In this document: one piece after another, positions 1 through 5,386 of the stretch | Layout of the letters: each line of letters opens with the position of its first letter | Numbering within the stretch: position 1 is the stretch's first letter | Origin: Aquisalimonas sp. | GTDB taxonomy: Bacteria > Pseudomonadota > Gammaproteobacteria > Nitrococcales > Aquisalimonadaceae | Assembly: GCA_007127625.1 (NCBI GenBank) | Contig: SKYZ01000144.1 | Span: forward strand, 1-5,386 | Reading direction: 5' to 3' | DNA length: 5,386 bases | Notes under the pieces: model-generated | Told to the model about the DNA's origin: nothing | What the model saw: the letters and a program-made list of their open reading frames with translations, nothing else | The model's database searches: none | Made by a program: the position numbers and the translations under genes

Positions 1-641
1 ACGGACACCGGGTCACCCTTGCGCTGGGGCACCTCGATGGGAATGATCTGGTCACGGAAGTGCCCGGCCTCCATGGCCGCAACCGCCCGCTGCTGGGACT
101 GCGCTGCGAACTCGTCCTGCTCCTGGCGGGAGATGCTGTACTTCTCCGCCAGGTTCTCCGCTGTGACGCCCATGTGATACTGGTTGAAGGCATCCCAGAG
201 ACCATCGCGGATCATGGTGTCGTCGAGCTTCCAGTCGCCCATGCGCTGCCCGTTGCGGGAGTTCGGCAGCACGTGGGGCGCCTGGCTCATGCTCTCCTGG
301 CCACCGGCGACCACGATCTCGGCATCCCCCAGGGCAATGGCCTGGGCCGCCATGGAGACCGCCTTGAGCCCGCTGCCGCAGACCTTGTTGATGGTCATCG
401 CCGGGACGCGCTCCGGGATGCCCGCGTGAATGGAAGACTGCCGGGCGGGGTTCTGGCCAACGCCGGCGGTGAGCACCTGCCCGAGAATGACCTCGTCGAC
501 CTGGTCCGGCGAGACCCCCGCGCGCTCCAGTGTACCCCTGATCACCTGCGTGCCCAGCTGGACCGCGGTAAGGCTCGACAACGAGCCACCAAAGCCACCG
601 ACAGCACTCCGGTGTGCCGCTACAATGACCGCATCTTCCAT
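1..641 (-). CDS. Thiolase, acetyl-CoA C-acetyltransferase type (N-terminal 213 residues; gene continues past the left edge)
   Basis: Thiolases condense two acetyl-CoA to acetoacetyl-CoA, or cleave 3-ketoacyl-CoA, through a covalent acyl-cysteine in the cytoplasm. The protein starts MEDAVIVAAHRSAVGGFGG, a typical thiolase beginning with the usual RTP motif replaced by RSA. The nucleophile is Cys88 in NKVCGSGLKAV. It is followed by VVAGGQESMSQAPHVLP (about 110-127) and by MGDWKLDDTMIRDGLWDAF and YHMGVTAENLA (about 134-163), a loop typical of the biosynthetic PhaA/AtoB group. Family members are about 390 residues long, so roughly 180 C-terminal residues, including the catalytic His and second Cys, lie outside the window. 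The ATG at 641 is chosen because GGAGGTG (plus-strand 645-651) sits just upstream and the conserved N-terminus begins there. Upstream lie a promoter and a dyad. Whether it works in polyhydroxybutyrate synthesis (phaA), acetoacetate use (atoB) or beta-oxidation cannot be decided here, so no symbol is given. Confidence 0.95.
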   Translation of the reverse strand, partial: MEDAVIVAAHRSAVGGFGGSLSSLTAVQLGTQVIRGTLERAGVSPDQVDEVILGQVLTAGVGQNPARQSSIHAGIPERVPAMTINKVCGSGLKAVSMAAQAIALGDAEIVVAGGQESMSQAPHVLPNSRNGQRMGDWKLDDTMIRDGLWDAFNQYHMGVTAENLAEKYSISRQEQDEFAAQSQQRAVAAMEAGHFRDQIIPIEVPQRKGDPVS

Positions 642-668
642 ACTCACCTCCAGGACTCTGTTTATCGG

Positions 669-689
669 GACCAATGCGTCGCATTGGTC
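669..689. promoter_or_regulatory. Perfect dyad, candidate operator of the thiolase promoter
   Basis: The left arm GACCAATGCG (669-678) and right arm CGCATTGGTC (680-689) are exact reverse complements around a single central T. The dyad ends 28 bp upstream of the thiolase ATG and begins about where the candidate promoter predicts the transcription start, the usual place for a repressor operator (TetR, GntR or similar dimer). No T-run follows on either strand, so it is not an intrinsic terminator. I do not recognise the half-site as that of a known regulator. It could instead act as a 5' mRNA hairpin. Confidence 0.6.
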
Positions 690-694
690 ACCGG

Positions 695-723
695 ATTGTG
701 CGGGCCAGGCCGGAGGGGGGCAA
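695..723 (-). promoter_or_regulatory. Candidate sigma-70 promoter of the thiolase gene
   Basis: Read on the minus strand, TTGCCC (plus 718-723; 4 of 6 matches to TTGACA) is followed after exactly 17 bp by CACAAT (plus 695-700; 4 of 6 matches to TATAAT). Transcription would start near 688-690, giving a leader of about 48 nt with the Shine-Dalgarno near its end. Both boxes are imperfect, but spacing and position are right for the divergent gap. This is inferred from pattern only. Confidence 0.45.
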
Positions 724-761
724 CCCGCCGGGGCGTTGCGCGGAACCGACCCTTGCACCAG

Positions 762-767
762 TATACT
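762..767 (+). promoter_or_regulatory. Candidate -10 box for the HDOD gene
   Basis: TATACT matches TATAAT at 5 of 6 positions and lies 38 bp before the ATG at 806, which would give a leader of about 30 nt. The only upstream -35 candidate is TTGCGC (736-741), which is weak and spaced 20 bp, longer than optimal. An activator or another sigma factor may be needed, or the match may be chance. Confidence 0.35.
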
Positions 768-805
768 CGCAGCGCGTCCCTGTGAGGCTCAAGCGAGGAC
801 AATCC

Positions 806-1624
806 ATGGGCCATCGGCCGAACATACTCGAAGCCGCGTCGCTGCCGACTCTGCCTTACGTCAGCCACGAGATCCTGCTCCAGGTCAATTCCGAGGAAGC
901 GGATATCGCCAGCCTCGCGCACACGCTCGGCCGCGAACCGTCCCTGGCCGCACGCATTGTCTCCACGGCCAACAGCGCTTTCTATACCGGCCAGGGCAGC
1001 ATCAGCGGCCTGGACGAGGCGGTGATGCGTCTGGGGCTCAACCGCCTGCGCGTGCTGGCAACCTCCATTCTGCTGCGCAACCAGTTCGACGCTTCGCGCT
1101 GTCCCGGATTCCAGCCGGCGCGCTACTGGCAGCACGCCATCGCCACCGCGGGAGCAAGCGGGCGGCTGGCGCAGGCCGCCGCCCTGGACCCCGCCCCTGC
1201 ACAACTTGCGGGGCTACTGCACTCCATCGGCGTGCTGCTGCTGGCACACAGCTTCCCGCGGGAGCTCAAAGAGGTATTCGCAACGCGCAACAGCCAGCCC
1301 GATGCCGGCCTGGCGGCACTGGTCCGGGGGCAACTGGACGTCGACCATCACCAGGCTGGTGCCATGCTCCTGCGGGAGTGGGAACTGCCTGTGACGGTCT
1401 GTGCCCTGGTCGAAGCCATGGGGACGCCCGGGGCCGAGCGTGAACCCGGCCTTCTGGGACTGCTGCGCAATGCTGCGAACTGGGCGGATACGGGCTTTGA
1501 CGAGCCGGTGCCGCCGCCGCTGCAGGAACGTGGACTGGATGCCCCCGCCCTGGCCCGTGTGGCCAGCGCCTGCCGTCGCGAGCACGAAGAAACCGTCGCC
1601 CTTGCGGGACTGCTCGCCGACTGA
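806..1624 (+). CDS. Stand-alone HDOD-domain protein with degenerate HD metal ligands
   Basis: The 272-residue protein is essentially one HDOD domain (about 10-205) with a helical tail. Recognisable blocks are ASLPTLPYVSHEILLQV (11-27), the REPSLAARIVSTANSAFY helix (43-60, containing the family hallmark ANSA), SISGLDEAVMRLGLNRLR (65-82), AGLLHSIGVLLLAHS (135-149) and DHHQAGAMLLREWELP (180-195). HDOD proteins are generally regulatory or signalling scaffolds in proteobacteria, often linked to c-di-GMP or stress control; their biochemical activity is mostly undefined. The HD motif is His139-Ser140 instead of His-Asp, and the later HH pair common in the family is absent (VEAMGTP near 202-208), so phosphohydrolase activity is unlikely. 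No EAL, GGDEF or receiver domain is fused, and no membrane segment is seen. The ATG at 806 is chosen over an in-frame ATG at 674 because GAGGA (795-799) sits 6 nt upstream and HDOD homology begins just after it. The specific target is unknown. Confidence 0.88.
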   Translation: MGHRPNILEAASLPTLPYVSHEILLQVNSEEADIASLAHTLGREPSLAARIVSTANSAFYTGQGSISGLDEAVMRLGLNRLRVLATSILLRNQFDASRCPGFQPARYWQHAIATAGASGRLAQAAALDPAPAQLAGLLHSIGVLLLAHSFPRELKEVFATRNSQPDAGLAALVRGQLDVDHHQAGAMLLREWELPVTVCALVEAMGTPGAEREPGLLGLLRNAANWADTGFDEPVPPPLQERGLDAPALARVASACRREHEETVALAGLLAD

Positions 1625-1625
1625 G

Positions 1626-1668
1626 GCCCGGCAAGTGGCAACGCCGCGGCAAATCAGCCCTGCCGGGC
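1626..1668. other. Inverted repeat at the convergent HDOD/pabB ends, possible weak bidirectional terminator
   Basis: GCCCGGCA (1626-1633) and TGCCGGGC (1661-1668) are perfect 8-bp inverted arms separated by 27 nt. The self-complementary GCCGCGGC (1643-1650) lies inside the loop. The left arm starts 2 nt after the HDOD stop codon and the right arm is within the last codons of pabB. The position suits transcript-end protection or factor-dependent termination of two converging genes. There is no U-tract on either strand, so it is not a standard intrinsic terminator, and GC-rich arms of this length can occur by chance. Confidence 0.3.
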
Positions 1669-3030
1669 GTCCGCCTCGCCCTCGCTGGCCAGCCGCAGGA
1701 AGGCGTGGGCCTTGTCCCGGGTCTCCTGGTACTCGGCCTGCTCCTCGGAATCCATCACCAGCCCGCCACCGGCGCGATAGGTCATCACGCCACCCTGGCA
1801 TACGGCCGTCCGGATCGTGATGCTGGTGTCCATTGCGCCGTCGTAACCGATGTAGCCGATGGCCCCGCAATACGGGCCACGACGCGCCGGCTCCAGCTCG
1901 GCAATGATCTCCATGGCCCGCTTCTTCGGTGCTCCCGTGATGGAGCCGCCGGGAAAACATGCCCGCAGCAGGGAGACGGCATCTTCGCCCGGTCGCAGAC
2001 GGCCCTCCACCACGCTGACCATGTGATGGACGCTGGCAAAGGTTTCGACTCCGAACAGGCGCGGCACCCGGACGCTGCCGGTCCGGCACACCCGGCCCAG
2101 ATCGTTGCGCAGCAGGTCCACGATCATCACGTTCTCCGCCCGGTCCTTGGCACTGGCCTGGAGCTCCTCGGCCAGCTCCCGATCCCGGGCCGGGTCAGGG
2201 CTGCGCGGTCGCGTGCCCTTGATGGGCCGGGTCTCCACACGATCCCCCTCCAGCGCCAGGAACCGCTCGGGCGATAGGCTGAGCACGGCGCGCCCGTCCG
2301 GCAGACTGAGCCATGCACCGTGGGGCACGGGGCTCCAGCGTCGCAGGCGGCGATAGGCATCCCAGGGGTCACCCGTATAACTGCAGCGGAAGGCGCGGGC
2401 CAGGTTGACCTGGTAGCAGTCACCATCCCGGAGATACCGCTTGACCGCACGGAAGGCGCGGCCATAACCCTCGCGCCCGGGCTCCTCGCGCAAGGGGCCG
2501 GCGCGAAAGCGCTGCGCCGCCGCGGCCTCTCCCGCCCTGAGCCGCGGCAGCATGGCCGCTGCTGCCGCCTCGCCACCGGGACGCTCCACCAGCACGGCGC
2601 GGCAATCGACATGATCCAGCACGACGACACAGTCGTAGAAGCCCAGCCACAGCTCGGGCATGCCGTCCCCGGGCCGCGGATCCATTCCGCCGACCACTTC
2701 GGCGTGCCCCAGGTCGTAGCCGAAATACCCCAGCGCGCCGCCACTGAACGGCAGTCCGCTCACCCCGGGCTCAGGTGCGCCGAGCAGTTCCCTGACAGCG
2801 TCCCAGGGGTCGCCGCCGATCTCCGCCCAGACACCGTCCTCCTGCCGCCAGATGCGCCCGGCTTCCTGCAACAGCGCGCGCGTCGGCAATGCCGCCATGA
2901 CGTCGAAACGCGCCTGCGCCCCCGGGCCACCGCTGTCGAGCCACGCTGCCCCGGCCAGATCCCGGAGGCGCTCGAACAGTGCCGCAGGATCGGCTGGATA
3001 GGGCAGTTCGTGCACCAGCGGCGCGGTCAC
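1654..3030 (-). CDS. pabB: Aminodeoxychorismate synthase component I (PabB)
   Basis: PabB uses ammonia from the glutaminase PabA to turn chorismate into 4-amino-4-deoxychorismate, the precursor of 4-aminobenzoate and folate, in the cytoplasm. With the GTG at 3030 the protein has 458 residues, near the E. coli length of about 453. Residues 1-160 form the N-terminal domain, with LDSG (32-35) and RFDVMA (41-46) as in the tryptophan-pocket region. Residues about 187-445 form the chorismate-binding domain: SPERF with Glu255, PIKGTRPR with Lys271 (this Lys separates PabB from TrpE, which has Ala), DRAENVMIVDLLRNDLGRV with Glu299, FASVHHMVS, FPGGSITGAPKKRAMEII, CGAIGYIGYDGAMDTSITIRT and GGGLVMDSEEQAEYQE with Glu433. 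All expected catalytic and Mg-binding positions are present. No PabA or PabC domain is fused and neither gene is adjacent here. The long-chain acyl-CoA ligase gene fadD is divergent from it. Confidence 0.96.
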   Translation of the reverse strand: MTAPLVHELPYPADPAALFERLRDLAGAAWLDSGGPGAQARFDVMAALPTRALLQEAGRIWRQEDGVWAEIGGDPWDAVRELLGAPEPGVSGLPFSGGALGYFGYDLGHAEVVGGMDPRPGDGMPELWLGFYDCVVVLDHVDCRAVLVERPGGEAAAAAMLPRLRAGEAAAAQRFRAGPLREEPGREGYGRAFRAVKRYLRDGDCYQVNLARAFRCSYTGDPWDAYRRLRRWSPVPHGAWLSLPDGRAVLSLSPERFLALEGDRVETRPIKGTRPRSPDPARDRELAEELQASAKDRAENVMIVDLLRNDLGRVCRTGSVRVPRLFGVETFASVHHMVSVVEGRLRPGEDAVSLLRACFPGGSITGAPKKRAMEIIAELEPARRGPYCGAIGYIGYDGAMDTSITIRTAVCQGGVMTYRAGGGLVMDSEEQAEYQETRDKAHAFLRLASEGEADARQG

Positions 3031-3037
3031 GGACACC

Positions 3038-3043
3038 CACCCC
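3038..3043 (-). promoter_or_regulatory. Shine-Dalgarno deciding the pabB GTG start
   Basis: On the minus strand GGGGTG lies 7 nt before the GTG at 3030 and differs from GAGGTG at one base. An in-frame GTG at 3036 directly abuts this element and so lacks a spacer. An in-frame ATG at 3192 would add 54 residues that match nothing in PabB and run through AT-richer intergenic sequence. The 3030 start also gives the usual PabB length. Confidence 0.5.
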
Positions 3044-3105
3044 GCGACTCGTCGTGGATGCAGAATGGTTGCATTCGCGGTGTGTTCCCGCTCAACAGAG
3101 GTTGC

Positions 3106-3124
3106 AACATTTTCTGGTAATGTT
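3106..3124. promoter_or_regulatory. Small dyad in the pabB-fadD gap, possible operator
   Basis: AACATT (3106-3111) and AATGTT (3119-3124) are exact inverted half-sites with a 7-bp centre, overlapping the palindrome GTTGCAAC (3101-3108). Placement in the AT-rich part between divergent genes suits a transcription-factor site. It does not match the fatty-acid regulator PsrA/FadR motifs that I remember. A 6-bp dyad in AT-rich DNA may be chance. Confidence 0.25.
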
Positions 3125-3313
3125 TCATCCTGACTGGTTGGAAATTTGTCTCGGCCGGCGACACAGCACCACCCTTTCGCAGGATGGCACATGCTGGCAA
3201 CAATACAGTCCTGTCGGTATGGTTACGAACAGGAGTGCGGCGGCCCGGGACAGGGCGCGGGAAGCATAGAACACGCCGCCCGTTGAAGAACAGAACCAGC
3301 GAGGATGGAGACC

Positions 3314-5044
3314 ATGAACGACACCACACAGAACCCCGCTCAAGCCTACGACAGTCAGCCTTGGCTTGCTTCCTACGGCGAGGGCGTCGACAGGGAATTC
3401 AACCCGCTGCCGGATCGCAACCTCGCCGACCTCATCCGGCGCGTGGCCAAGGACAACGGTGACAAGACCGCCTTCATCACCTGCCTGGACAACGGCCTGC
3501 ACGGTGAGATGACCTTCCACGATGCGGACGCGAACTCGGACCAGTTCGCCGCCTATCTGCGCTTCGAACTCGGCCTGGAGCCCGGCGAGCGTGTGGCCGT
3601 GCAACTGCCGAACTGCCAGTCGTACCCGGTGGCCGTGTTCGGGATCCTCAAGGCTGGCCTGGTACTGGTCAACGTCAACCCGCTCTACACGCCGCGGGAG
3701 ACCAACCACCAGCTCAAGGACAGTGGCGCCCGGGCGTTGCTGATGTTCAACCTGTTCGGCCACAACATCAAGGAAGCCACCGCCGGCACCGACGTCTCCC
3801 ATGTCATCATGGCCGGCGCCGCCGAGTTCTTCCCGGGGCCGCGGCGGCTGCTCATCAACACGGTCATGAAGCTCAAGAAGATGGTGCCGGAGCCCACGGG
3901 GGAAGTGACGCCGATCAAGGAGGCGCTGTCCCGGGGCAAGGCACACGTGTCCAAGCTGGAGGATCCGGTCCGGCGGGGCCCGGACGATCTGGCGGCACTG
4001 CAGTACACCGGCGGCACCACCGGCCCGGCCAAGGGGGCAATGCTCACCCACGGCAACCTGCTGGCGAACCTGGCGCAGGTATACACCGTGTCCAAGCCGG
4101 TGATCGAGCCGGGCAAGGAGACCGTGCTCACGGCACTGCCGCTCTACCACATCTTCGCCTTCACCAATAACCTGATGGGCTTCTACTACACCGGCTGCCG
4201 CAACGTGCTCTGCCCCTCTCCGCGGCCGCCGAGCAACCTGCGGAAGGCCTTCGAGAAGTTCGAGATCACCCAGTTCGCGGGCGTCAACATCCTCTTCCAC
4301 GCCCTGGCCAACGAAGCGTGGTTCAAGGACAACCCGCCGCCCCTGCGCCAGACCGTCTCCGGCGGCACCGCGCTGCACCAGTCGGTGGCCCAGGAATGGC
4401 AGGACTGCACCGGAGTGCAGCCCACGGAGGGATACGGTCTGTCCGAGACAAGCCCGGTGGTCACCGTGAACCAGCCCACCGGCGAGAACCGCCTGGGCAC
4501 CATCGGCCTGCCGGTGCCAGGCACCATCGTGCGGATCATCGACGACGAATGGAATCCGGTGCCCCCGGGCGAGGTCGGCGAACTGGCGGTCAAGGGCCCG
4601 CAGGTGTTCCAGGGATACTGGAACAAGCCCGAGGAGACCGACGCGGTACTCAAGGACGGCTTCTTCCGCACCGGCGACATGGCCATCATGGACCCGGACG
4701 GCTTCTTCCGTATCGTCGACCGCAAGAAGGACATGATCGACGTCAGCGGCTTCAACGTGTACCCGAACGAGGTCGAGGAGGTGCTCAGCGAGCACCCGGA
4801 CATCGACGAAGCCGCGGTCATCGGCATTCCCAACCAGGAAGCCGGCGGCGAGACAGTGCGTGCCTACGTGGTCACGCGCAACAAGGAGCTCAAGGAAGAG
4901 GACGTGATCGAGTTCGCACGCAAGAACCTGACCGCGTACAAGGTACCCAAGGAGATCCGCTTCGCCGACGATCTGCCCAAGACGCCCGTGGGCAAGATCC
5001 TGCGCAAGGACCTGCGCAACCAGGTGCTCAAAGAGGAGGGCTGA
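3314..5044 (+). CDS. fadD: Long-chain fatty acid-CoA ligase (FadD)
   Basis: FadD activates free fatty acids with ATP and CoA, via an acyl-AMP intermediate, at the inner face of the cytoplasmic membrane, feeding beta-oxidation and lipid recycling. The 576-residue protein is near the E. coli FadD length of 561. The large AMP-binding domain (about 35-440) has the P-loop YTGGTTGPAKGAMLTHGN (231-248), LPLYHIFAF (276-284), VSGGTALHQ (348-356) and the GYGLSETSP adenine-binding motif (373-381). The fatty-acyl-CoA synthetase signature runs from DGFFRTGDMAIMDPDGFF (448-465) through RIVDRKKDMIDVSGFNVYP (466-484). The small C-terminal domain carries the catalytic lysine, Lys561, in KTPVGKILRKDLR (556-568). 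All key residues are intact. No signal peptide or transmembrane helix is seen. The ATG at 3314 is preferred because GAGGA (3301-3305) is 8 nt upstream. An in-frame ATG at 3305 would leave GAGG no spacer and adds only three residues. The patatin gene follows after 9 bp. Confidence 0.96.
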   Translation: MNDTTQNPAQAYDSQPWLASYGEGVDREFNPLPDRNLADLIRRVAKDNGDKTAFITCLDNGLHGEMTFHDADANSDQFAAYLRFELGLEPGERVAVQLPNCQSYPVAVFGILKAGLVLVNVNPLYTPRETNHQLKDSGARALLMFNLFGHNIKEATAGTDVSHVIMAGAAEFFPGPRRLLINTVMKLKKMVPEPTGEVTPIKEALSRGKAHVSKLEDPVRRGPDDLAALQYTGGTTGPAKGAMLTHGNLLANLAQVYTVSKPVIEPGKETVLTALPLYHIFAFTNNLMGFYYTGCRNVLCPSPRPPSNLRKAFEKFEITQFAGVNILFHALANEAWFKDNPPPLRQTVSGGTALHQSVAQEWQDCTGVQPTEGYGLSETSPVVTVNQPTGENRLGTIGLPVPGTIVRIIDDEWNPVPPGEVGELAVKGPQVFQGYWNKPEETDAVLKDGFFRTGDMAIMDPDGFFRIVDRKKDMIDVSGFNVYPNEVEEVLSEHPDIDEAAVIGIPNQEAGGETVRAYVVTRNKELKEEDVIEFARKNLTAYKVPKEIRFADDLPKTPVGKILRKDLRNQVLKEEG

Positions 5045-5053
5045 CGGGCCATC

Positions 5054-5386
5054 ATGGGCTGGTTAGCGGGTGTCCGTGACCAGATACTGGGTGCCCCGCG
5101 GGTCCGCCTGAATCTCGCGCTGCAGGGCGGCGGTAGCCACGGCGCTTTCACATGGGGCGTGCTGGATCGTCTGCTCGAAGAGCGGCGCATCAACTACGAC
5201 GGCATCAGCGGCGCCAGCGCCGGTGCCGTCAACGCCGTCGCCTTTGCCAGCGGCTTCCTCGCGGCCGGACGCCAGGGCGCCCGCAACAGCATGGAGCAGC
5301 TCTGGCGCCGGATCAGCGAGCAGGCACAGATGGGCCCGCTGCAGACCACGCCGCTGGACTATCTGCTGCATGGCTGGAACCGGGAC
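5054..5386 (+). CDS. Patatin-like phospholipase/acylhydrolase (N-terminal 111 residues; continues past the right edge)
   Basis: Patatin-like proteins are Ser-Asp dyad lipid acyl hydrolases acting on phospholipids or other acyl esters. The oxyanion-hole glycine motif LALQGGGSHGAFTWGVLDRLL (start 21) contains GGGSHG at 25-30. The nucleophile elbow is GASAG with Ser55, inside DGISGASAGAVNAVAFASG. The catalytic Asp motif (DG[GA]) is expected further on, outside the window. No signal peptide is seen, so the enzyme is probably cytoplasmic or on the inner membrane face. The ATG at 5054 lies 9 bp after the fadD stop. The only good Shine-Dalgarno, GAGGAGGG (5033-5040, inside the last fadD codons), is 13 nt away, rather far, so coupled re-initiation is plausible. 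No alternative in-frame start fits better, since the conserved core begins at about residue 18. The physiological substrate is unknown; a role in polyhydroxyalkanoate granules is possible but unsupported here. Confidence 0.92.
   Translation, partial: MGWLAGVRDQILGAPRVRLNLALQGGGSHGAFTWGVLDRLLEERRINYDGISGASAGAVNAVAFASGFLAAGRQGARNSMEQLWRRISEQAQMGPLQTTPLDYLLHGWNRD

Larger units (their letters stand above)
3031..3313. other. Divergent pabB-fadD intergenic region, no credible gene
   Basis: This 283-bp gap carries the 5' regions of both divergent genes. The stretch from about 3060 to 3230 is visibly AT-richer than the flanking coding DNA, as expected for promoters. Short frames through it have no conserved motif or good ribosome binding site. 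I found no confident -35/-10 pair: the best for fadD is CTGGCA (3194-3199), 18 bp, TATGGT (3218-3223), each 4 of 6 matches. Other contents are a 6-bp-arm dyad (3106-3124) and the 7-bp repeat GGTTGCA at 3067-3073 and 3100-3106. Confidence 0.6.

Noticed and set aside
661..666. Second -10-like hexamer (GATAAA on the minus strand) near the thiolase ribosome binding site
   Set aside because: No acceptable -35 lies 16-18 bp upstream, and transcription would start almost at the Shine-Dalgarno.
669..689. The dyad as an intrinsic terminator
   Set aside because: No T-run follows on either strand, and it lies upstream of a gene start with no gene ending there.
760..767. Palindromic AGTATACT as a bidirectional -10 box
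   Set aside because: In the minus orientation the nearest -35-like TTGAGC is 21 bp away. A better-spaced thiolase promoter exists at 695-723.
60..1443. Plus-strand open frames opposite the thiolase and overlapping the HDOD gene
   Set aside because: They are compositional shadows in high-GC DNA. Their translations are Arg/Ala/Pro/Gly-rich without conserved blocks, and they conflict with well-supported genes.
1705..3120. Plus-strand open frames opposite pabB
   Set aside because: They mirror pabB codons, show no protein family motif and have no ribosome binding site of note.
3185..3200. Sigma-54-like element TGGCAC-ATGC-TGGCAA upstream of fadD
   Set aside because: The distance from GG to GC is one base shorter than the strict -24/-12 spacing, and the second half lacks the TTGC core. 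It is probably chance.
3125..4795. Long minus-strand open frame (556 codons) opposite fadD
   Set aside because: It is an antisense shadow of high-GC fadD codons. The translation is His/Val/Arg/Gly-rich without recognisable motifs, and fadD on the other strand has every family motif.
1..5386. CRISPR arrays, tRNA or rRNA genes, insertion sequences, phage or toxin-antitoxin genes
   Set aside because: No regularly spaced repeats, cloverleaf sequences, transposase motifs or terminal inverted repeats were seen on either strand.

Overview
The window is high-GC bacterial chromosome (strong G/C at third codon positions, densely packed genes). The best protein matches from memory are proteobacterial, and PabB and FadD look like gammaproteobacterial enzymes. 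A halophilic or purple-sulfur-type gammaproteobacterium (Ectothiorhodospiraceae or relatives) fits, but the lineage is inferred from protein character and not proven here.

Layout: positions 1-641 (minus) hold the N-terminal half of a biosynthetic-type thiolase, which runs off the left edge. Positions 642-805 are a divergent intergenic region with a plausible sigma-70 promoter for the thiolase and a perfect 10+1+10 dyad at the predicted transcription start. Positions 806-1624 (plus) encode a stand-alone HDOD-domain protein with degenerate HD metal ligands. It converges with pabB (1654-3030, minus), the chorismate-binding subunit of aminodeoxychorismate synthase; the gap is 29 bp, with inverted repeats across it. 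Positions 3031-3313 form a second divergent intergenic region, locally AT-richer and without a credible gene. Positions 3314-5044 (plus) encode FadD, a long-chain acyl-CoA ligase. After 9 bp follows a patatin-like phospholipase gene (5054 to the right edge, plus).

Functionally, three of the five genes concern acyl-CoA and lipid metabolism. The patatin-like hydrolase could release fatty acids, FadD activates them to acyl-CoA, and the thiolase handles acetyl-CoA/acetoacetyl-CoA (beta-oxidation, ketone-body or polyhydroxybutyrate metabolism). fadD and the patatin gene are probably one operon. pabB (folate/4-aminobenzoate synthesis) and the HDOD gene look like independent units. I see no mobile element, CRISPR array, tRNA, rRNA or phage gene. 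No clearly new multi-gene system is visible. The most checkable unexplained signal is the dyad in front of the thiolase.
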